This document shows positions 51,805 through 61,960 of a stretch of 64,000 nucleotides of DNA, piece by piece. The position numbers and the translations under genes are program-made. Origin of the DNA: Devosia sp. Root413D1 (GTDB lineage: Bacteria; Pseudomonadota; Alphaproteobacteria; Rhizobiales; Devosiaceae); assembly GCF_001425235.1 (NCBI RefSeq), contig NZ_LMEA01000013.1, positions 1-64,000 of the forward strand, written 5' to 3'. The notes beneath the pieces were generated by a model that was not told the DNA's origin, searched no databases, and saw only the letters and a list, made by a program, of their open reading frames with translations. The number at the start of each line of letters is the position of its first letter. Positions within the stretch are counted from its first letter, which is position 1.

Positions 51805-52647
51805 ATGTCCGATCGCCGCCCGCTGCTCGTCATCGACGGCGACTCGTTCGCCCACCGCGCCTATCACGCATTGCCCAAGACGGTACGGCGCAAGGGCGAT
51901 CGCGGTGGTGGCGCCATTGTCGGCTTCGCCAACTACCTGATCCGGCTGTACGAGGCCGAGCAGCCGCGCGCCGTGGTGGTCGGCTGGGATACGCTCGCCG
52001 AACCCAACTGGCGGGCGCTGGAATTCGCCCCCTACCAGGGCGGCCGTATTTTCGAGGATGAGATCGTCGAGCAGCTCGAGGTGCTGCCTCAGGTCGTCAG
52101 CGCCTTCGGCTTCGTCTTCGGCAAGGCGGGCCGCTTCGAGGCCGACGATTTCCTCGCTACCGCCGTGGCGATGGAGGAGAAAGCCGGCGGCACGGCTTTG
52201 GTCGCGACCAGCGATCGCGACGCCTACCAACTGGCTTCCGACCGGACCACCATCCTCGCGCCGATCAAGGGCGGCGAGATCGCCCGCATCGACCCGGCCG
52301 GCGTGCGCGAGCGCTACAAGGTGGAGCCCCGCCAGGTACCCGATTTCATCGCGCTGCGCGGCGACCCCTCCGACAAGATCCCCGGCGCCAGGGGCGTCGG
52401 CGAGGCCACGGCGGCGAGCCTCCTGCAGCGCTACCCGGATCTCGAAGCGATGATCGCCGACAACCGCTTCCCCACCCAGGCCGATGATCTGCGGCTCTAT
52501 AAGCGCATCGCCACCATGGTGACGGATGCGCCGCTGCCACCGATCCCCGACGCCAAGCCGACCTGGGGCAAAGCCGCCGCCCTCGCTCGCGACTGGGAAC
52601 TGAACAACCTCGCCGACCGGCTGCAGCAGCTGGCGGACCGAGTCTAG
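51805..52647 (+). CDS. stand-alone 5'-3' exonuclease (FEN/PolI-exo-like)
   Basis: This 280-residue protein resembles the 5'-3' exonuclease part of DNA polymerase I without the polymerase. Acidic residues appear in LLVIDGDSFAHRAYHA, FEADDFLAT and TSDRDAYQLA, and the H3TH DNA-binding segment is LRGDPSDKIPGARGVGEATA. It could help process flaps or RNA primers. ATG at 51805 with AGGGA before it. Its end overlaps the OmpA-like gene by four bases (convergent). Confidence 0.87.
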   Translation: MSDRRPLLVIDGDSFAHRAYHALPKTVRRKGDRGGGAIVGFANYLIRLYEAEQPRAVVVGWDTLAEPNWRALEFAPYQGGRIFEDEIVEQLEVLPQVVSAFGFVFGKAGRFEADDFLATAVAMEEKAGGTALVATSDRDAYQLASDRTTILAPIKGGEIARIDPAGVRERYKVEPRQVPDFIALRGDPSDKIPGARGVGEATAASLLQRYPDLEAMIADNRFPTQADDLRLYKRIATMVTDAPLPPIPDAKPTWGKAAALARDWELNNLADRLQQLADRV

Positions 52648-53630
52648 GGACCGACGGTCACGACGACTCTGCGATTGGCGCTGCCGTCACCAAACTCGCT
52701 GGTTTCTCCGTGGCCCACGGCCTGTTCCGAGGCAAAGTGCAGATTCCTGCCCTTGATGAACTCCAGCACCGCGTCAGCCCGCGCCTGCGATACCGCGAGG
52801 TTCGTTGCCGGTTCGCCGCCTAGGCTGGAGTATCCCGCCACGCCAAGTTCGCACTGGTCGACTGAGAGGTCCTTGAAGAAGCCGATCAGCTCCTGCGCCG
52901 TCGTCTCGGTCACGTTAGCCTCGCCATTCGCGAAGTCCGTCAGGGCGATCGTTGCATCTACCGCGCAGGTCGGCTCAGGTGGCGCGTCGCCTGCCGCTGC
53001 TTCCTCAACCGGCGGCACCATTTCCTCTACCGGCGTTGCCGCGGCAGCCGGCGGCGCCTCGTCCACAACCGGAGCCTCCTGCTCGGCCGGGACCTCTGCA
53101 GTCGGTGTTTGTGTCGTCGCCGCTGCCTCGGTGGCGCCGCCCGCAAGCCAACCGCCATCGGGAGCGGTGAAGCTTGCGGCCGCATTCCAGGCCAAAATCA
53201 GGGCGCCCTCCGAGGTCATGTAGATTTCCTTGGCTTCCCCGTCGGCAGCTGCAATCGTCGCCGCAGCCAGATCGGCGGCCACGCCGTCGATCGACACGCC
53301 CAGAATGTAGAGCGTCGTGTCGGCGCCCGTATCGTCGATGGCGTCATTGATCAGGTAAACCTTGACCACCGAGCCGGCCTGCAGCAGTTCATCCGGGATC
53401 GTGAAGGTCCGATCAGACGCGATGGTGTTCAAGTCGGTACGCTCGCGCGGCTTTGCGCCGTCCGGAGCGCGCAGCGTCCCGGTGCCGATAAGCGTGCCGT
53501 CGACAGTCACCGCATATGCTGGCGGGCCCAGCGGACCATCCTCGCCGACCAGCCGCAAAGAGACTTCATCGGCTGACGCGACACCACTGCCTAGAACGGC
53601 AGCAAGCAGACAAATACCACCGAGACGCAT
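52644..53630 (-). CDS. secreted CBM60-like plus OmpA C-terminal domain protein (copy A)
   Basis: This 328-residue protein has a signal peptide (1-20, ASA then DEV), an amino domain resembling the CBM60 xylan-binding module (about 22-130: TFTIPDELL, VKVYLIND), a Pro/Ala/Glu-rich linker (about 165-215) and an OmpA C-terminal peptidoglycan-binding domain (about 225-328, ending ANRRVVVTVGP). Conserved Asp residues of the CBM60 loop are partly changed (NDAIDDTGADTTLY), so carbohydrate binding is uncertain. It is tandem to a longer paralogue 107 bases upstream. ATG at 53630 with GAGGG before it. Confidence 0.78.
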   Translation of the reverse strand: MRLGGICLLAAVLGSGVASADEVSLRLVGEDGPLGPPAYAVTVDGTLIGTGTLRAPDGAKPRERTDLNTIASDRTFTIPDELLQAGSVVKVYLINDAIDDTGADTTLYILGVSIDGVAADLAAATIAAADGEAKEIYMTSEGALILAWNAAASFTAPDGGWLAGGATEAAATTQTPTAEVPAEQEAPVVDEAPPAAAATPVEEMVPPVEEAAAGDAPPEPTCAVDATIALTDFANGEANVTETTAQELIGFFKDLSVDQCELGVAGYSSLGGEPATNLAVSQARADAVLEFIKGRNLHFASEQAVGHGETSEFGDGSANRRVVVTVGP

Positions 53631-53737
53631 CCGCGCCCTCCCGTCTGTACGCCGCACCGATACTATTGCGCACAGAAGGGAGCGCGACAACAGCGTGTTG
53701 GACGCGCAAACCTGGTCCTTGCCGCGTACCGCTCCGA

Positions 53738-54778
53738 TTACGGCGCGACCGAGATCACCACGCGACGGTTGGCGTAGAACGTCTCGCCGAACTGTTCGGT
53801 GGCGCCGGCGCCGGTGGCCGACACCTTCTCGAACTTCAGCCCGGCCTGCTTTAGGTAGGCCAGGACGTTCTGCGCCCGCTCGATGGCGAACAGCGCATTG
53901 GTGGCGTGGTTGCCGGCGCGGCTCGAATAACCGGTGACCAGCACCTTGCATTTCTGCTCGCCGATATCGGCGACGATCTGGTCGAGCCGCTCCATCAGCT
54001 TGGGGGTGAGGTCGTTCGAACTCTCGTTGAAGCCGACGACATTGTAGAGCTCGTCGCGGTTGCAGGCCGGATTGGCAGTCGGTTCGTCTGCTGCGGCGAG
54101 GCTCGCGGTGGCGACCGGCTTATCCCCCTCGCCCGTTTCCGGCAGTTTCAAAGCGGTCACCGCTACGGGCGCCTTCACCGCCGCTGGTTCCTCGGCCACC
54201 GCCGCGACCTCAGTCGTCACCGGCTCGGCTACCGGCTGCGCCGCGGCAATCGTCGCATCGGGCAGCGGCCAGCCGCCGGTGGGCGCGCGCGACACGCCCT
54301 CCACGTTGCCGTCCTTCAGCACCAGGAACTCGCCCAACAGCTCGTTCTCAGTACTGGCTGTGGTGCCCTGCGTCGAAAGTCCAGACACCGTCACGGCGCG
54401 GCCGTTCACTGCTACGGCGGCGAGATAGAGGTTGCGGTCGCGGTTCGAGCCGTCGCCGCCATAGGCCTCGTTCACCAGCCGCACCCGGACCTCGCCGCCC
54501 GGCTTGAACAAATCCTCGGGAATATCGAAAGCGAAACTCTGCACATACGGGGTCTTGTCGGCGGCATCGGCAAAGCGGCCGGCGGTGGCGGTGTCGATGG
54601 CGGCGTTCACTGCGCCCTCACCCAGCACCTTGCCGTCGAACGTCACCTCGAACTTCGGCGGCCCGTCATAGGCCTCGCCGCCGATGATCAGCTGCAAGCT
54701 GCTGCCCGCGGCCAAGGCACCCGGCACTGCGCATAGCGCGAAGGCGGTCGCGAGGACCGCCGTCTTCAAAGTGGACAT
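53738..54778 (-). CDS. secreted CBM60-like plus OmpA C-terminal domain protein (copy B)
   Basis: This 346-residue protein has a signal peptide (1-23, ALA then AGSSL), a CBM60-like domain (about 24-130) with FDIPEDLFKPGGEVRVRLVN and GDGSNRDRNLYLAAVAVNG, close to the calcium-binding loop of xylan-binding CBM60, a linker, and an OmpA-type peptidoglycan-binding domain (about 235-346, with GYSSRAGN and ANRRVVISVAP). ATG at 54778 with GGAGG five bases upstream. It probably tethers a glycan to peptidoglycan or to the outer membrane. Copy A looks like a diverged duplicate. Confidence 0.8.
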   Translation of the reverse strand: MSTLKTAVLATAFALCAVPGALAAGSSLQLIIGGEAYDGPPKFEVTFDGKVLGEGAVNAAIDTATAGRFADAADKTPYVQSFAFDIPEDLFKPGGEVRVRLVNEAYGGDGSNRDRNLYLAAVAVNGRAVTVSGLSTQGTTASTENELLGEFLVLKDGNVEGVSRAPTGGWPLPDATIAAAQPVAEPVTTEVAAVAEEPAAVKAPVAVTALKLPETGEGDKPVATASLAAADEPTANPACNRDELYNVVGFNESSNDLTPKLMERLDQIVADIGEQKCKVLVTGYSSRAGNHATNALFAIERAQNVLAYLKQAGLKFEKVSATGAGATEQFGETFYANRRVVISVAP

Positions 54779-54951
54779 GTCGCCCTCCAGTCTGTCTGCA
54801 GACATCACTGCTAGGCAACGCCTTGGGCGATAGTTCGGAGACAAAGCGGCAGCCTGCCATGGCTTCGCCCGGCTTTGGCCGCAAAGCGGCGCACCGGTTG
54901 CAGCGCCGGGGCGCGGCACCCATATGTGCCGCATCCTACAATACCAGACGA

Positions 54952-55218
54952 TCAGGCCGTAGAGGCGACCACCTCGACGGCCAGCGCATGGACGCCGGCT
55001 TTCAGCTCGGCGTCGAGCGCCTCCATCACGGCACGATGCTGTGCGAGGCGTGACTGGCCGGTGAACATTGGAGAGGCGATCCGGACGCGGAAATGCGTCT
55101 CGCCGCCCTCCCGATAACCGCCGTGCCCCCTATGTTTCTCGCTCTCGTCGATCACTTCAAGATGGGTCGGCGTGAATTTGACCGAAAGTTTTTCTGCAAT
55201 CGTGTCTCGAACGGACAT
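54952..55218 (-). CDS. BolA family protein
   Basis: This 88-residue protein has the BolA fold: HLEVIDESEKHRGHGG (Fe-S or metal-binding His) and FTGQSRLAQHRAVMEALDAEL. BolA proteins partner with monothiol glutaredoxins in Fe-S and stress control. It is divergent from the J-protein gene, an order common in Rhizobiales. Confidence 0.94.
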   Translation of the reverse strand: MSVRDTIAEKLSVKFTPTHLEVIDESEKHRGHGGYREGGETHFRVRIASPMFTGQSRLAQHRAVMEALDAELKAGVHALAVEVVASTA

Positions 55219-55269
55219 ATGGATACCGGTTCAGTTTGAGGCGTGGCTGAGGCCCCGTAACTAGGATTG

Positions 55270-55911
55270 ATGAAGCTGGATTCCAAGTATTTTGACCGCA
55301 TCCGGATCCGATCTCGGCACCCGGAACCCGAAGCGCGCGCCGAAGTGCCGGCCTGCGGATGGGAGGGTTGCGACCAGCCCGGACTCTACAAGGCGCCCAA
55401 GGGCAACCGGGCCGTGGGGCAGTACCACCACTTCTGCCTCGAGCACGTGCGCCACTACAATCAGGTGTTCAACTTCTTCGCCGGGATGAAGCCCGAGGAG
55501 ATGGAATCCCAGTTGCACGCCGAAAAGGAAACCGACGGCCGACCGAGCTGGGGGTTCGGCGCCAAGCCGGGCGCCGGCACCGGTCCGCGCATGCCGCGTG
55601 GCGCGCCGCGTGACCCGACCGCAAAGCGTGTCAACGACCCGTTCGGGGTATTCGCCCGTTATGCCCGCCACCAGCAGCGCGCCCCGGCCGAAGAGCGGGT
55701 AAAGCCGCTGCACGAGCAGGACCGCCGCTCGTTCGAGACCTTGGGCTTCAAGGGCTACGTCAAAGCCGAGCAGATCAAGGCCGCCTACAAGGCGCTGGTG
55801 AAAGTCCACCACCCGGACGCCAATGGCGGCGACAAAAGCTCCGAGGATCGGCTGCGTGCCATCATCGCCGCCTACGCGCACCTCAAGTCCAAAGGCTTTG
55901 TCGGGCGCTGA
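55270..55911 (+). CDS. J-domain protein
   Basis: This 213-residue protein has its J domain at the carboxy end (about 158-213) with HPD at 181-183, which should stimulate DnaK ATPase. The amino part has a possible zinc set (C29, C34, C56, H59). The ATG at 55270 is chosen; a TTG one codon earlier is possible. Proteins of this type lie beside bolA and cobS in related genomes. The client is unknown. Confidence 0.9.
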   Translation: MKLDSKYFDRIRIRSRHPEPEARAEVPACGWEGCDQPGLYKAPKGNRAVGQYHHFCLEHVRHYNQVFNFFAGMKPEEMESQLHAEKETDGRPSWGFGAKPGAGTGPRMPRGAPRDPTAKRVNDPFGVFARYARHQQRAPAEERVKPLHEQDRRSFETLGFKGYVKAEQIKAAYKALVKVHHPDANGGDKSSEDRLRAIIAAYAHLKSKGFVGR

Positions 55912-56132
55912 CACCCGCTTCCTGCGGCGCCAGTCGGATGAATCTTTGTTATGGCGGTATTTGCGCCGCCAATAGATGCCGGCAAGTGCCCGTCGACGCG
56001 GCACATTGCGCCCGTGCCCGGCTGTCGCCAGATTGTCGCGCAGCCCTACCCCCGGGCACCCGATGCTGCTATAGAGCCCGGCAACCGCCAAGGCAGCCGT
56101 CTTGACCTATTTCCTTCCGCGAGCCTCGTGAA

Positions 56133-57110
56133 ATGCCTGAATTCAACAATCTGCCGAACAAGCAATATTCCGTCCGCGAAACCTTTGGCATCGACAGCGA
56201 TATGAAGGTCATGGGCTATGCGGAAACCGATCCGCATGTGCCGCCGCTGGATCCGGACTATCTGTTCGACCGCAACACCACCCTGGCGATCCTTGCAGGC
56301 TTTGCCTTCAACCGCCGCGTCATGGTGCAGGGCTACCACGGCACCGGCAAATCGACCCATATCGAGCAGGTCGCGGCGCGCCTCAACTGGCCGCTCGTCC
56401 GCGTCAACCTCGACGCCCACGTCTCGCGTATCGACCTGGTCGGCAAGGACGCCATTGTCCTCAAGGACGGCAAGCAGATCACCGAGTTCCGTGACGGCAT
56501 CCTGCCCTGGGCCGTGCAGAACAACATTGCGCTGGTCTTCGACGAATACGATGCCGGTCGCCCCGACGTGATGTTCGTGATCCAGCGCGTCCTCGAGACG
56601 CAGGGCCGGCTGACGCTGCTCGACCAGAACCGCGTCATCACCCCGCACCCGGCCTTCCGGCTGTTCGCGACCACCAACACCATCGGCCTCGGTGATACGT
56701 CGGGCCTCTATCATGGCACCCAGCAGATCAACCAGGGCCAGATGGACCGCTGGTCGATCGTCACCACGCTCAACTACCTGCCGCACGACAAGGAAGTCGG
56801 GATCGTCCTCGCCAAGGCCAAGACCTATACCGGCGAGAAGGGCAAGAAGACCGTCAACAACATGGTCCGGCTGGCCGATCTCACCCGCCAGGCCTTCATC
56901 AACGGCGACCTGTCGACGGTGATGAGCCCGCGTACGGTGATCACCTGGGCCGAGAACGCCGAGATTTTCGGCGACCTCGGCTTCGCCTTCCGGCTGACCT
57001 TCCTCAACAAGTGCGACGAGCTCGAACGCCCCGTGGTGGCCGAGTTCTATCAGCGCGTGTTCGGCGAAGACCTGCCGGAATCGGCTGCCAACCTGGCGGT
57101 GACTGCCTGA
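56133..57110 (+). CDS. cobS: cobaltochelatase subunit CobS
   Basis: This 325-residue AAA+ ATPase powers the aerobic insertion of cobalt into hydrogenobyrinic acid diamide, with CobT and CobN, in vitamin B12 synthesis. It has Walker [10 protein letters not shown] (67-75), Walker B LVFDEYD (134-140, D137/E138), and the CobS amino end [17 protein letters not shown]. CobN is not in the window. No B12 riboswitch is seen in the 220 bases upstream. Confidence 0.96.
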   Translation: MPEFNNLPNKQYSVRETFGIDSDMKVMGYAETDPHVPPLDPDYLFDRNTTLAILAGFAFNRRVMVQGYHGTGKSTHIEQVAARLNWPLVRVNLDAHVSRIDLVGKDAIVLKDGKQITEFRDGILPWAVQNNIALVFDEYDAGRPDVMFVIQRVLETQGRLTLLDQNRVITPHPAFRLFATTNTIGLGDTSGLYHGTQQINQGQMDRWSIVTTLNYLPHDKEVGIVLAKAKTYTGEKGKKTVNNMVRLADLTRQAFINGDLSTVMSPRTVITWAENAEIFGDLGFAFRLTFLNKCDELERPVVAEFYQRVFGEDLPESAANLAVTA

Positions 57111-57121
57111 GCTGGAGGCCC

Positions 57122-57874
57122 ATGGTGGCCCAGAACATCTACGACGACCCGAAATTCCTTGCCGGGTACAGCGAATTCCCGCGCTCGCGTGATGGCCTCG
57201 AGGCCACCAGCGAGTGGCCGGCGCTGCGCGCCCTCTTGCCGGAGATCGCCGGCAAGCGCGTCGTCGATCTGGGCTGCGGCTTCGGCCAGCTGAGCCGCTG
57301 GCTCGGCGCTGAGGGTGCCCGTTCCGTCCTCGGCATCGACCTCAGCGAAAAGATGCTGGCGCGAGCCGTGGCCGAGACCAGCAATCCGGCCGTCACCTAT
57401 GCCCGCGGCAACCTCGACGAGCTGGTACTGGCGCGCGGTAGCGCCGACCTGATCGTCAGCTCGATGGCGCTGCATTATGTCGAGGATTTCGACCGCATCT
57501 CCGGAACGCTGTACGGCGCGCTGGCGCCCGGCGGACAACTGGTGTTTTCCGTCGAGCACCCGATTTATGCCGCCCGCGCCGAGCCCGAGTGGGTCGCTGC
57601 CGCCGATGGACGCCAGGCTTTCGCCATCGCCGACTACCTGGTCGAGGGCCGCCGCGTCACCAACTGGATCGTCGACGGCATCGTCAAGTTTCATCGCACC
57701 ATCGGCACCATGCTGAACATCCTCACCGGCGCCGGCTTTGAGTATCGCGCCGTCAACGAGTGGAAACCGTCGGACGCGCAGTTCGCCGCCCATCCGGAGT
57801 GGCGGGCGACCGAGCTGACCCGCCCGATGTTCCTCTTGATGTCCCTGACCAAGCCTGCCCAACGAGAACACTGA
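57122..57874 (+). CDS. class I SAM-dependent methyltransferase
   Basis: This 250-residue protein has the SAM-binding VVDLGCGFG (47-55) and later [10 protein letters not shown] and [16 protein letters not shown]. It resembles methyltransferases of unknown substrate. ATG at 57122 with GGAGG upstream, 11 bases after cobS; its stop overlaps the cobT start (TGATG). It therefore sits inside the cobS-cobT transcript and may be cotranslated with cobT, but there is no sign that it acts in B12 synthesis. Confidence 0.88.
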   Translation: MVAQNIYDDPKFLAGYSEFPRSRDGLEATSEWPALRALLPEIAGKRVVDLGCGFGQLSRWLGAEGARSVLGIDLSEKMLARAVAETSNPAVTYARGNLDELVLARGSADLIVSSMALHYVEDFDRISGTLYGALAPGGQLVFSVEHPIYAARAEPEWVAAADGRQAFAIADYLVEGRRVTNWIVDGIVKFHRTIGTMLNILTGAGFEYRAVNEWKPSDAQFAAHPEWRATELTRPMFLLMSLTKPAQREH

Positions 57875-59763
57875 TGGCCCCTCCGCCGCGCTCCAAGCAG
57901 AACAAGCCCGACACCACTGCCCCGTTCAAATCGGCGATGGGCGCCGCGGTGCGCGCCATTGGCGGCAAGCGTGACCTCGAGGTGAGCTTCACGGCCGATC
58001 GGCCCATCCTCACCGCCGACAAGGCGCGGCTCGCCAACCTGCCGCGCCTGCCAACGCTGCGCGACATCGCCATTGCCCGTGGGCAAGGCGACGCCATGGC
58101 CATGCGGCTCGCCAGCCACGATCCCGAAACGCATCGGAAGCGCGCTCCCGCCGAGCCGGAAGCCCGCGCCGCCTATGATGCGCTGGAGCAGGCCCGCGTC
58201 GAGGCGCTGGGCTGCATCCGCATGCCCGGCATGACCGGCAACATCCACGAAATGCTGGAAGACCGGCTGTTCCGCCAGAACTTCGCCGAGGTCAACGACA
58301 AAGCCGACGCTCCGCTGGCCGAGGCGCTGGGCCTGATCCTCCGCGAACGCGTCGCGGGCGTCGCCATCCCGCCCTCGGGCAATGCCATCGTCGAATTGTG
58401 GAAGAAGGAAATCGAGCAGCGCGCCGGCAATTCGCTGACCACGCTCCTCACCAAGTTCGAGGACCAGGAGCTGTTCAGCCGCGCCACGCGGCAGCTGCTG
58501 CGCGACCTGAGCCTCGTGCCCGACAGCGATCTCGACGACGGCGACAGCGACGATTCCGAGCAGGGTGACGACCAGGAGCCGGAGCGCGGCCAGGACGACG
58601 AGAAAAACCCCGAGCAGGGCGAGGGGGAGAGCGAGGACGCCGAGGCCGACGAGGATCAGACCCCCGGCCAATCCGAGCAGGAAGGCGAAGTCGAAGGCGC
58701 GGAGATGGATTTCTCCGAGACCGACGAGGACGACAGCTCCGAATCGGGCGAGGACCAGCCTAATCCGCCGCCGCCCGGCGCCAACGCCAAAGAATTCCAG
58801 AACGTCTTCAACTACAGGATCTTCACCCAGAAGTTCGACGAGGTGGTGCGCGCCCCCGACCTCTGCCCGCCCGAGGAACTGGACCAGTTGCGCGCGCTGC
58901 TCGACAAGCAGCTCGAGAACCTCGCCGGCGCCGTGGCGCGGCTCGCCAACAAGCTGCAGCGCCGGCTGATGGCGCAGCAGAACCGCAGCTGGGAGTTCGA
59001 CCTCGAAGAGGGCCTGCTCGATACGGCGCGTTTGACCCGCGTGGTCACCGATCCGCTGCAGGCGCTGAGCTTCAAGGTCGAGCGCGACACCGATTTTCGC
59101 GACACCGTGGTGACGCTCCTGCTCGACAATTCCGGCTCGATGCGCGGCCGCCCGATCACTATCGCGGCGATCTGCGGCGATATCCTCGCCCGCACGCTCG
59201 AGCGTTGCGGCGTGAAGGTCGAGATTCTTGGCTTCACCACCCGCGCCTGGAAGGGCGGCAAGAGCCGCGAGGCCTGGCTCGAGGCGGGGCGTCCGCCCAA
59301 TCCGGGTCGCGTCAACGACATCCGCCATATCATCTACAAGGCGGCCGACGAGCCCTGGCGGCATGCCCGCCGTAACCTCGGCCTGATGATGCGCGAGGGG
59401 CTGCTCAAGGAGAACATCGACGGCGAAGCCCTGCAATGGGCGCATAAGCGCCTGCTCGCCCGGTCCGAAAATCGCCGCATCCTGATGGTGATCTCCGATG
59501 GCGCGCCGGTCGACGACTCGACCCAGAGCGTCAATGCCGGCAACTATCTCGAGGCCCACTTGCGTCAGGTGATCGAAGACATCGAGACCCGCTCCGCCGT
59601 GCAGCTGGTGGCGGTCGGCATCGGCCACGACGTCACGCGCTATTATCGGCGCGCCGTGACGCTGCTCGACGCCGAAGAGCTGGCAGGGGCGCTGACCGAT
59701 GAGCTCGCCTCGCTGTTCGATGAGGAGGCCCCTGGCGCCTTCCGCAAGAGCCGATACGGATGA
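57874..59763 (+). CDS. cobT: cobaltochelatase subunit CobT
   Basis: This 629-residue partner of CobS has an amino domain, a very acidic linker (about 216-300, rich in D, E and S) and a carboxy von Willebrand A domain with the MIDAS motif DNSGS (418-422). The acidic linker is typical of CobT and ChlD proteins. ATG at 57874 (TGATG overlap). A four-base overlap links it to the next gene. Confidence 0.96.
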   Translation: MAPPPRSKQNKPDTTAPFKSAMGAAVRAIGGKRDLEVSFTADRPILTADKARLANLPRLPTLRDIAIARGQGDAMAMRLASHDPETHRKRAPAEPEARAAYDALEQARVEALGCIRMPGMTGNIHEMLEDRLFRQNFAEVNDKADAPLAEALGLILRERVAGVAIPPSGNAIVELWKKEIEQRAGNSLTTLLTKFEDQELFSRATRQLLRDLSLVPDSDLDDGDSDDSEQGDDQEPERGQDDEKNPEQGEGESEDAEADEDQTPGQSEQEGEVEGAEMDFSETDEDDSSESGEDQPNPPPPGANAKEFQNVFNYRIFTQKFDEVVRAPDLCPPEELDQLRALLDKQLENLAGAVARLANKLQRRLMAQQNRSWEFDLEEGLLDTARLTRVVTDPLQALSFKVERDTDFRDTVVTLLLDNSGSMRGRPITIAAICGDILARTLERCGVKVEILGFTTRAWKGGKSREAWLEAGRPPNPGRVNDIRHIIYKAADEPWRHARRNLGLMMREGLLKENIDGEALQWAHKRLLARSENRRILMVISDGAPVDDSTQSVNAGNYLEAHLRQVIEDIETRSAVQLVAVGIGHDVTRYYRRAVTLLDAEELAGALTDELASLFDEEAPGAFRKSRYG

Positions 59764-60791
59764 CCGCAGCACGGCGTGCCTCGCGTCTCGCCGGAGCGGC
59801 ACTGCTGATCGCAAGCGCAGGCGCCGCACTGCTGGTAGCGGCTGGGCTGGGCGCCCGGGCCGATGACGAGACGGTGACCTCGGTGCCGCTCTCCACCTTT
59901 ATGGGCGCAGGCATCGGCCAGCGCGTGCAGGGCCTTGTCTGGCGCGGCGGCATCGAGATGCAGAGCCAGACCGACACCTTCGGCGGCCTTTCCGGCCTCG
60001 GCTTCACCGGCCCCGACGGACGGCTGGTCATGGTCTCGGATCGCGGCAATTTTGTTTCCGGCCAACTGCTCTACGACGAAGCGGCGCGGCCGATGGGGCT
60101 GATCGGCGTCAAGGTCGAGCCGATCCAGAATTCCAAGGGCAAGGAACTGCCCCGCGCCTATTCGCGCGATGCCGAGGCGCTGGCGGTGATCGTCCGCGAC
60201 GGCCAGCCGAGCGCCGTGCGCGTCGGCTTTGAAAACCTCACCCGCGTCGCCGACTTCACCCTGGTCGACGGCGTGCCGCAAGGCGCCGCCCGCGAGGTCA
60301 ACATCCCCAAATGGCTGAGCGACACCCGCACCAACGAGACGCTGGAAGCGGTCTGCATTGCCCCCGCCAACTCGCCGATATCAGGCTCCACCCTGCTCCT
60401 TACAGAAGGCATCATCGACGATGACGGCCAGCACTCGGCATACCTGCTCGGCCAGAACGACAAGGGCCCGCTGAGCTACATCTCGGGCGATGGCACCAAC
60501 CCCACCGACTGCGCCTTCATGCCCAATGGCGACCTCTTGGTGCTGGAGCGCGGCATTGCGCTCCTCGCCTTCCAGATGCGGCTGGTCCGCATCCCCGCCG
60601 CCGAGGTGAAGGCCGGCGCACATATGAAGGGCGAGCAGCTGCTGCACGCCGCCGGCGGCGACATCGACAATATGGAGGCCCTCGCCGTCCACAGCGCCCC
60701 GGATGGCACCACCCGCATCACCCTGGTGTCGGACAACAACTTCAACGACTGGGAACGCAACCTGCTGCTGGAGTTCAGCCTGCCGGACTGA
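59760..60791 (+). CDS. secreted phytase-like esterase domain protein
   Basis: This 343-residue protein has a signal peptide (about 1-35), and a single phytase-like beta-propeller domain (PF13449 type) with [26 protein letters not shown], and VSDNNF. It is exported to the periplasm. The start overlaps cobT by four bases. Its enzymatic role is not established; the family is often found just after cobT in Rhizobiales, in my recollection. Confidence 0.85.
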   Translation: MTAARRASRLAGAALLIASAGAALLVAAGLGARADDETVTSVPLSTFMGAGIGQRVQGLVWRGGIEMQSQTDTFGGLSGLGFTGPDGRLVMVSDRGNFVSGQLLYDEAARPMGLIGVKVEPIQNSKGKELPRAYSRDAEALAVIVRDGQPSAVRVGFENLTRVADFTLVDGVPQGAAREVNIPKWLSDTRTNETLEAVCIAPANSPISGSTLLLTEGIIDDDGQHSAYLLGQNDKGPLSYISGDGTNPTDCAFMPNGDLLVLERGIALLAFQMRLVRIPAAEVKAGAHMKGEQLLHAAGGDIDNMEALAVHSAPDGTTRITLVSDNNFNDWERNLLLEFSLPD

Positions 60792-60801
60792 GGAGGTCGG
60801 G

Positions 60802-61173
60802 ATGTCGGCAAGGGACGTGCTTGAGGCCTACACCGACCGCATCAACCGCCAGGACTTCGACCTGCTGATCGACCTCATCGCGCCCGATGCGACGTTCTGG
60901 TTCTCGAACGGCACCTATAGCGGCATCGCCGCGATCCGCGCGGCGTTCGAAGCGACCTGGCGAGCGATGGGACCGAGCGAGCGCTACTGGCTCGATGAAC
61001 TCGAATGGATCGCCGAGGGCGACAGTGCTGCGGCCTGCACGTACCGCTTCAACTGGGAAATCACCGTCGACGGCAAACGCCAGTCGGGCTCGGGCCGTGG
61101 CACCACAGTGCTGAAGCGCCTGGGCGACCGCTGGTGGATCGCCCACGAACACCTGAGCCGCTGGCCGGACTAG
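60802..61173 (+). CDS. SnoaL/NTF2-like protein
   Basis: This 123-residue protein has the nuclear-transport-factor-2-like fold: VLEAYTDRINRQDFDLL, IAPDATFWF, and GTTVLKRLGDRWWIAHEHLSRWP at the end. A strong AGGAGG lies five bases before the ATG at 60802. It probably ends the cobS-cobT run (ten bases after the phytase-like gene). The substrate is unknown. It is distinct from the SnoaL-like protein at 21933-22310. Confidence 0.85.
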   Translation: MSARDVLEAYTDRINRQDFDLLIDLIAPDATFWFSNGTYSGIAAIRAAFEATWRAMGPSERYWLDELEWIAEGDSAAACTYRFNWEITVDGKRQSGSGRGTTVLKRLGDRWWIAHEHLSRWPD

Positions 61174-61186
61174 GTCAGAGCCGGCT

Positions 61187-61873
61187 CTAAGCCGCGACTT
61201 TGAGTGGCGGCAGTGGCATCAGCTTGCCCATCAGCATCCGGTAAGGCGCCAGCAGCAGCAATGCCGCGAGGAACTTCACCAGGAAGTCACCAGCCGCCAG
61301 CGAGAACCACAGCGGCACCTCGGGCCCAAGGCTGAGGAACGGCGCCGGAAAGCCCAGCGAGCCATCCTGTGCCCCATAGATACCGTCGACAAAGCCGAAT
61401 GACGGGGCGAAGGCGATGGAAAAGAAGATCGCCGTATCGAGCAGCGAGCCGAACAGCGAACCGGCGAGCGGCGGCAGGAACCAGTTCCTGCTGGCCCTCA
61501 GCCGCGAGAACACCGAGATATCGAGCAACTGCCCGATGAGGAACGCCGTCACCGAGGCGGTAGCGATACGCGCCGTGGTAGCCGGAGCTCCTCCGGCATT
61601 CCACGGCAGCGGGTTGAAGCTCAGGTAGAACGACAGCGCCACCGCCACGACGAAACCGCACACCACCACAAGGCGGGCCCGCGCCGCGCCGTCATAGCGG
61701 TTGACGAGGTCGGTGACGAGGAAGGCAAAGGGGTAGGTGAAGGCGCCCCAGGTGAGGAGATCCTTGAGGTTGATCGGGCCGAGCGCGGCGTCAACCGGGT
61801 AGAGCACGAGAATGTTGGACGCGGTGACGACCACGACCATGGCCGCGATGGCCGCGACAAAGCGAGCGAGCAT
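61187..61873 (-). CDS. queuosine precursor transporter (YhhQ/VUT family)
   Basis: This 228-residue inner-membrane protein has about six helices with ASNILVLYPVD, LTWGAFTYPFAFLVTDLVNR and FLIGQLLDISVFSRLR, hallmarks of VUT family importers of preQ0 or preQ1. The ATG at 61873 is preferred to a GTG three codons earlier, since AGAGG fits it. The upstream region shows no preQ1 riboswitch. Confidence 0.88.
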   Translation of the reverse strand: MLARFVAAIAAMVVVVTASNILVLYPVDAALGPINLKDLLTWGAFTYPFAFLVTDLVNRYDGAARARLVVVCGFVVAVALSFYLSFNPLPWNAGGAPATTARIATASVTAFLIGQLLDISVFSRLRASRNWFLPPLAGSLFGSLLDTAIFFSIAFAPSFGFVDGIYGAQDGSLGFPAPFLSLGPEVPLWFSLAAGDFLVKFLAALLLLAPYRMLMGKLMPLPPLKVAA

Positions 61874-61960
61874 ATCCTGCACCTCTATGGAACCCGCTGA
61901 CCGGCATCAGACCGGGGCGGTGGGTTGGAGCTTGCGCTCCGATGCGTCTTCTAGTCTCGA

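Noticed and set aside
51641-51940. 99-codon open frame before and into the exonuclease gene
   Set aside because: Overlaps the exonuclease start in another frame, with no domain and no ribosome-binding site.
55912-56132. B12 riboswitch before cobS
   Set aside because: No B12-box-like conserved segment or long structured leader is visible in this 220-base gap.
57691-59829. 712-codon open frame antisense to cobT
   Set aside because: Low-complexity translation mirrors the acidic linker of CobT; CobT is complete.
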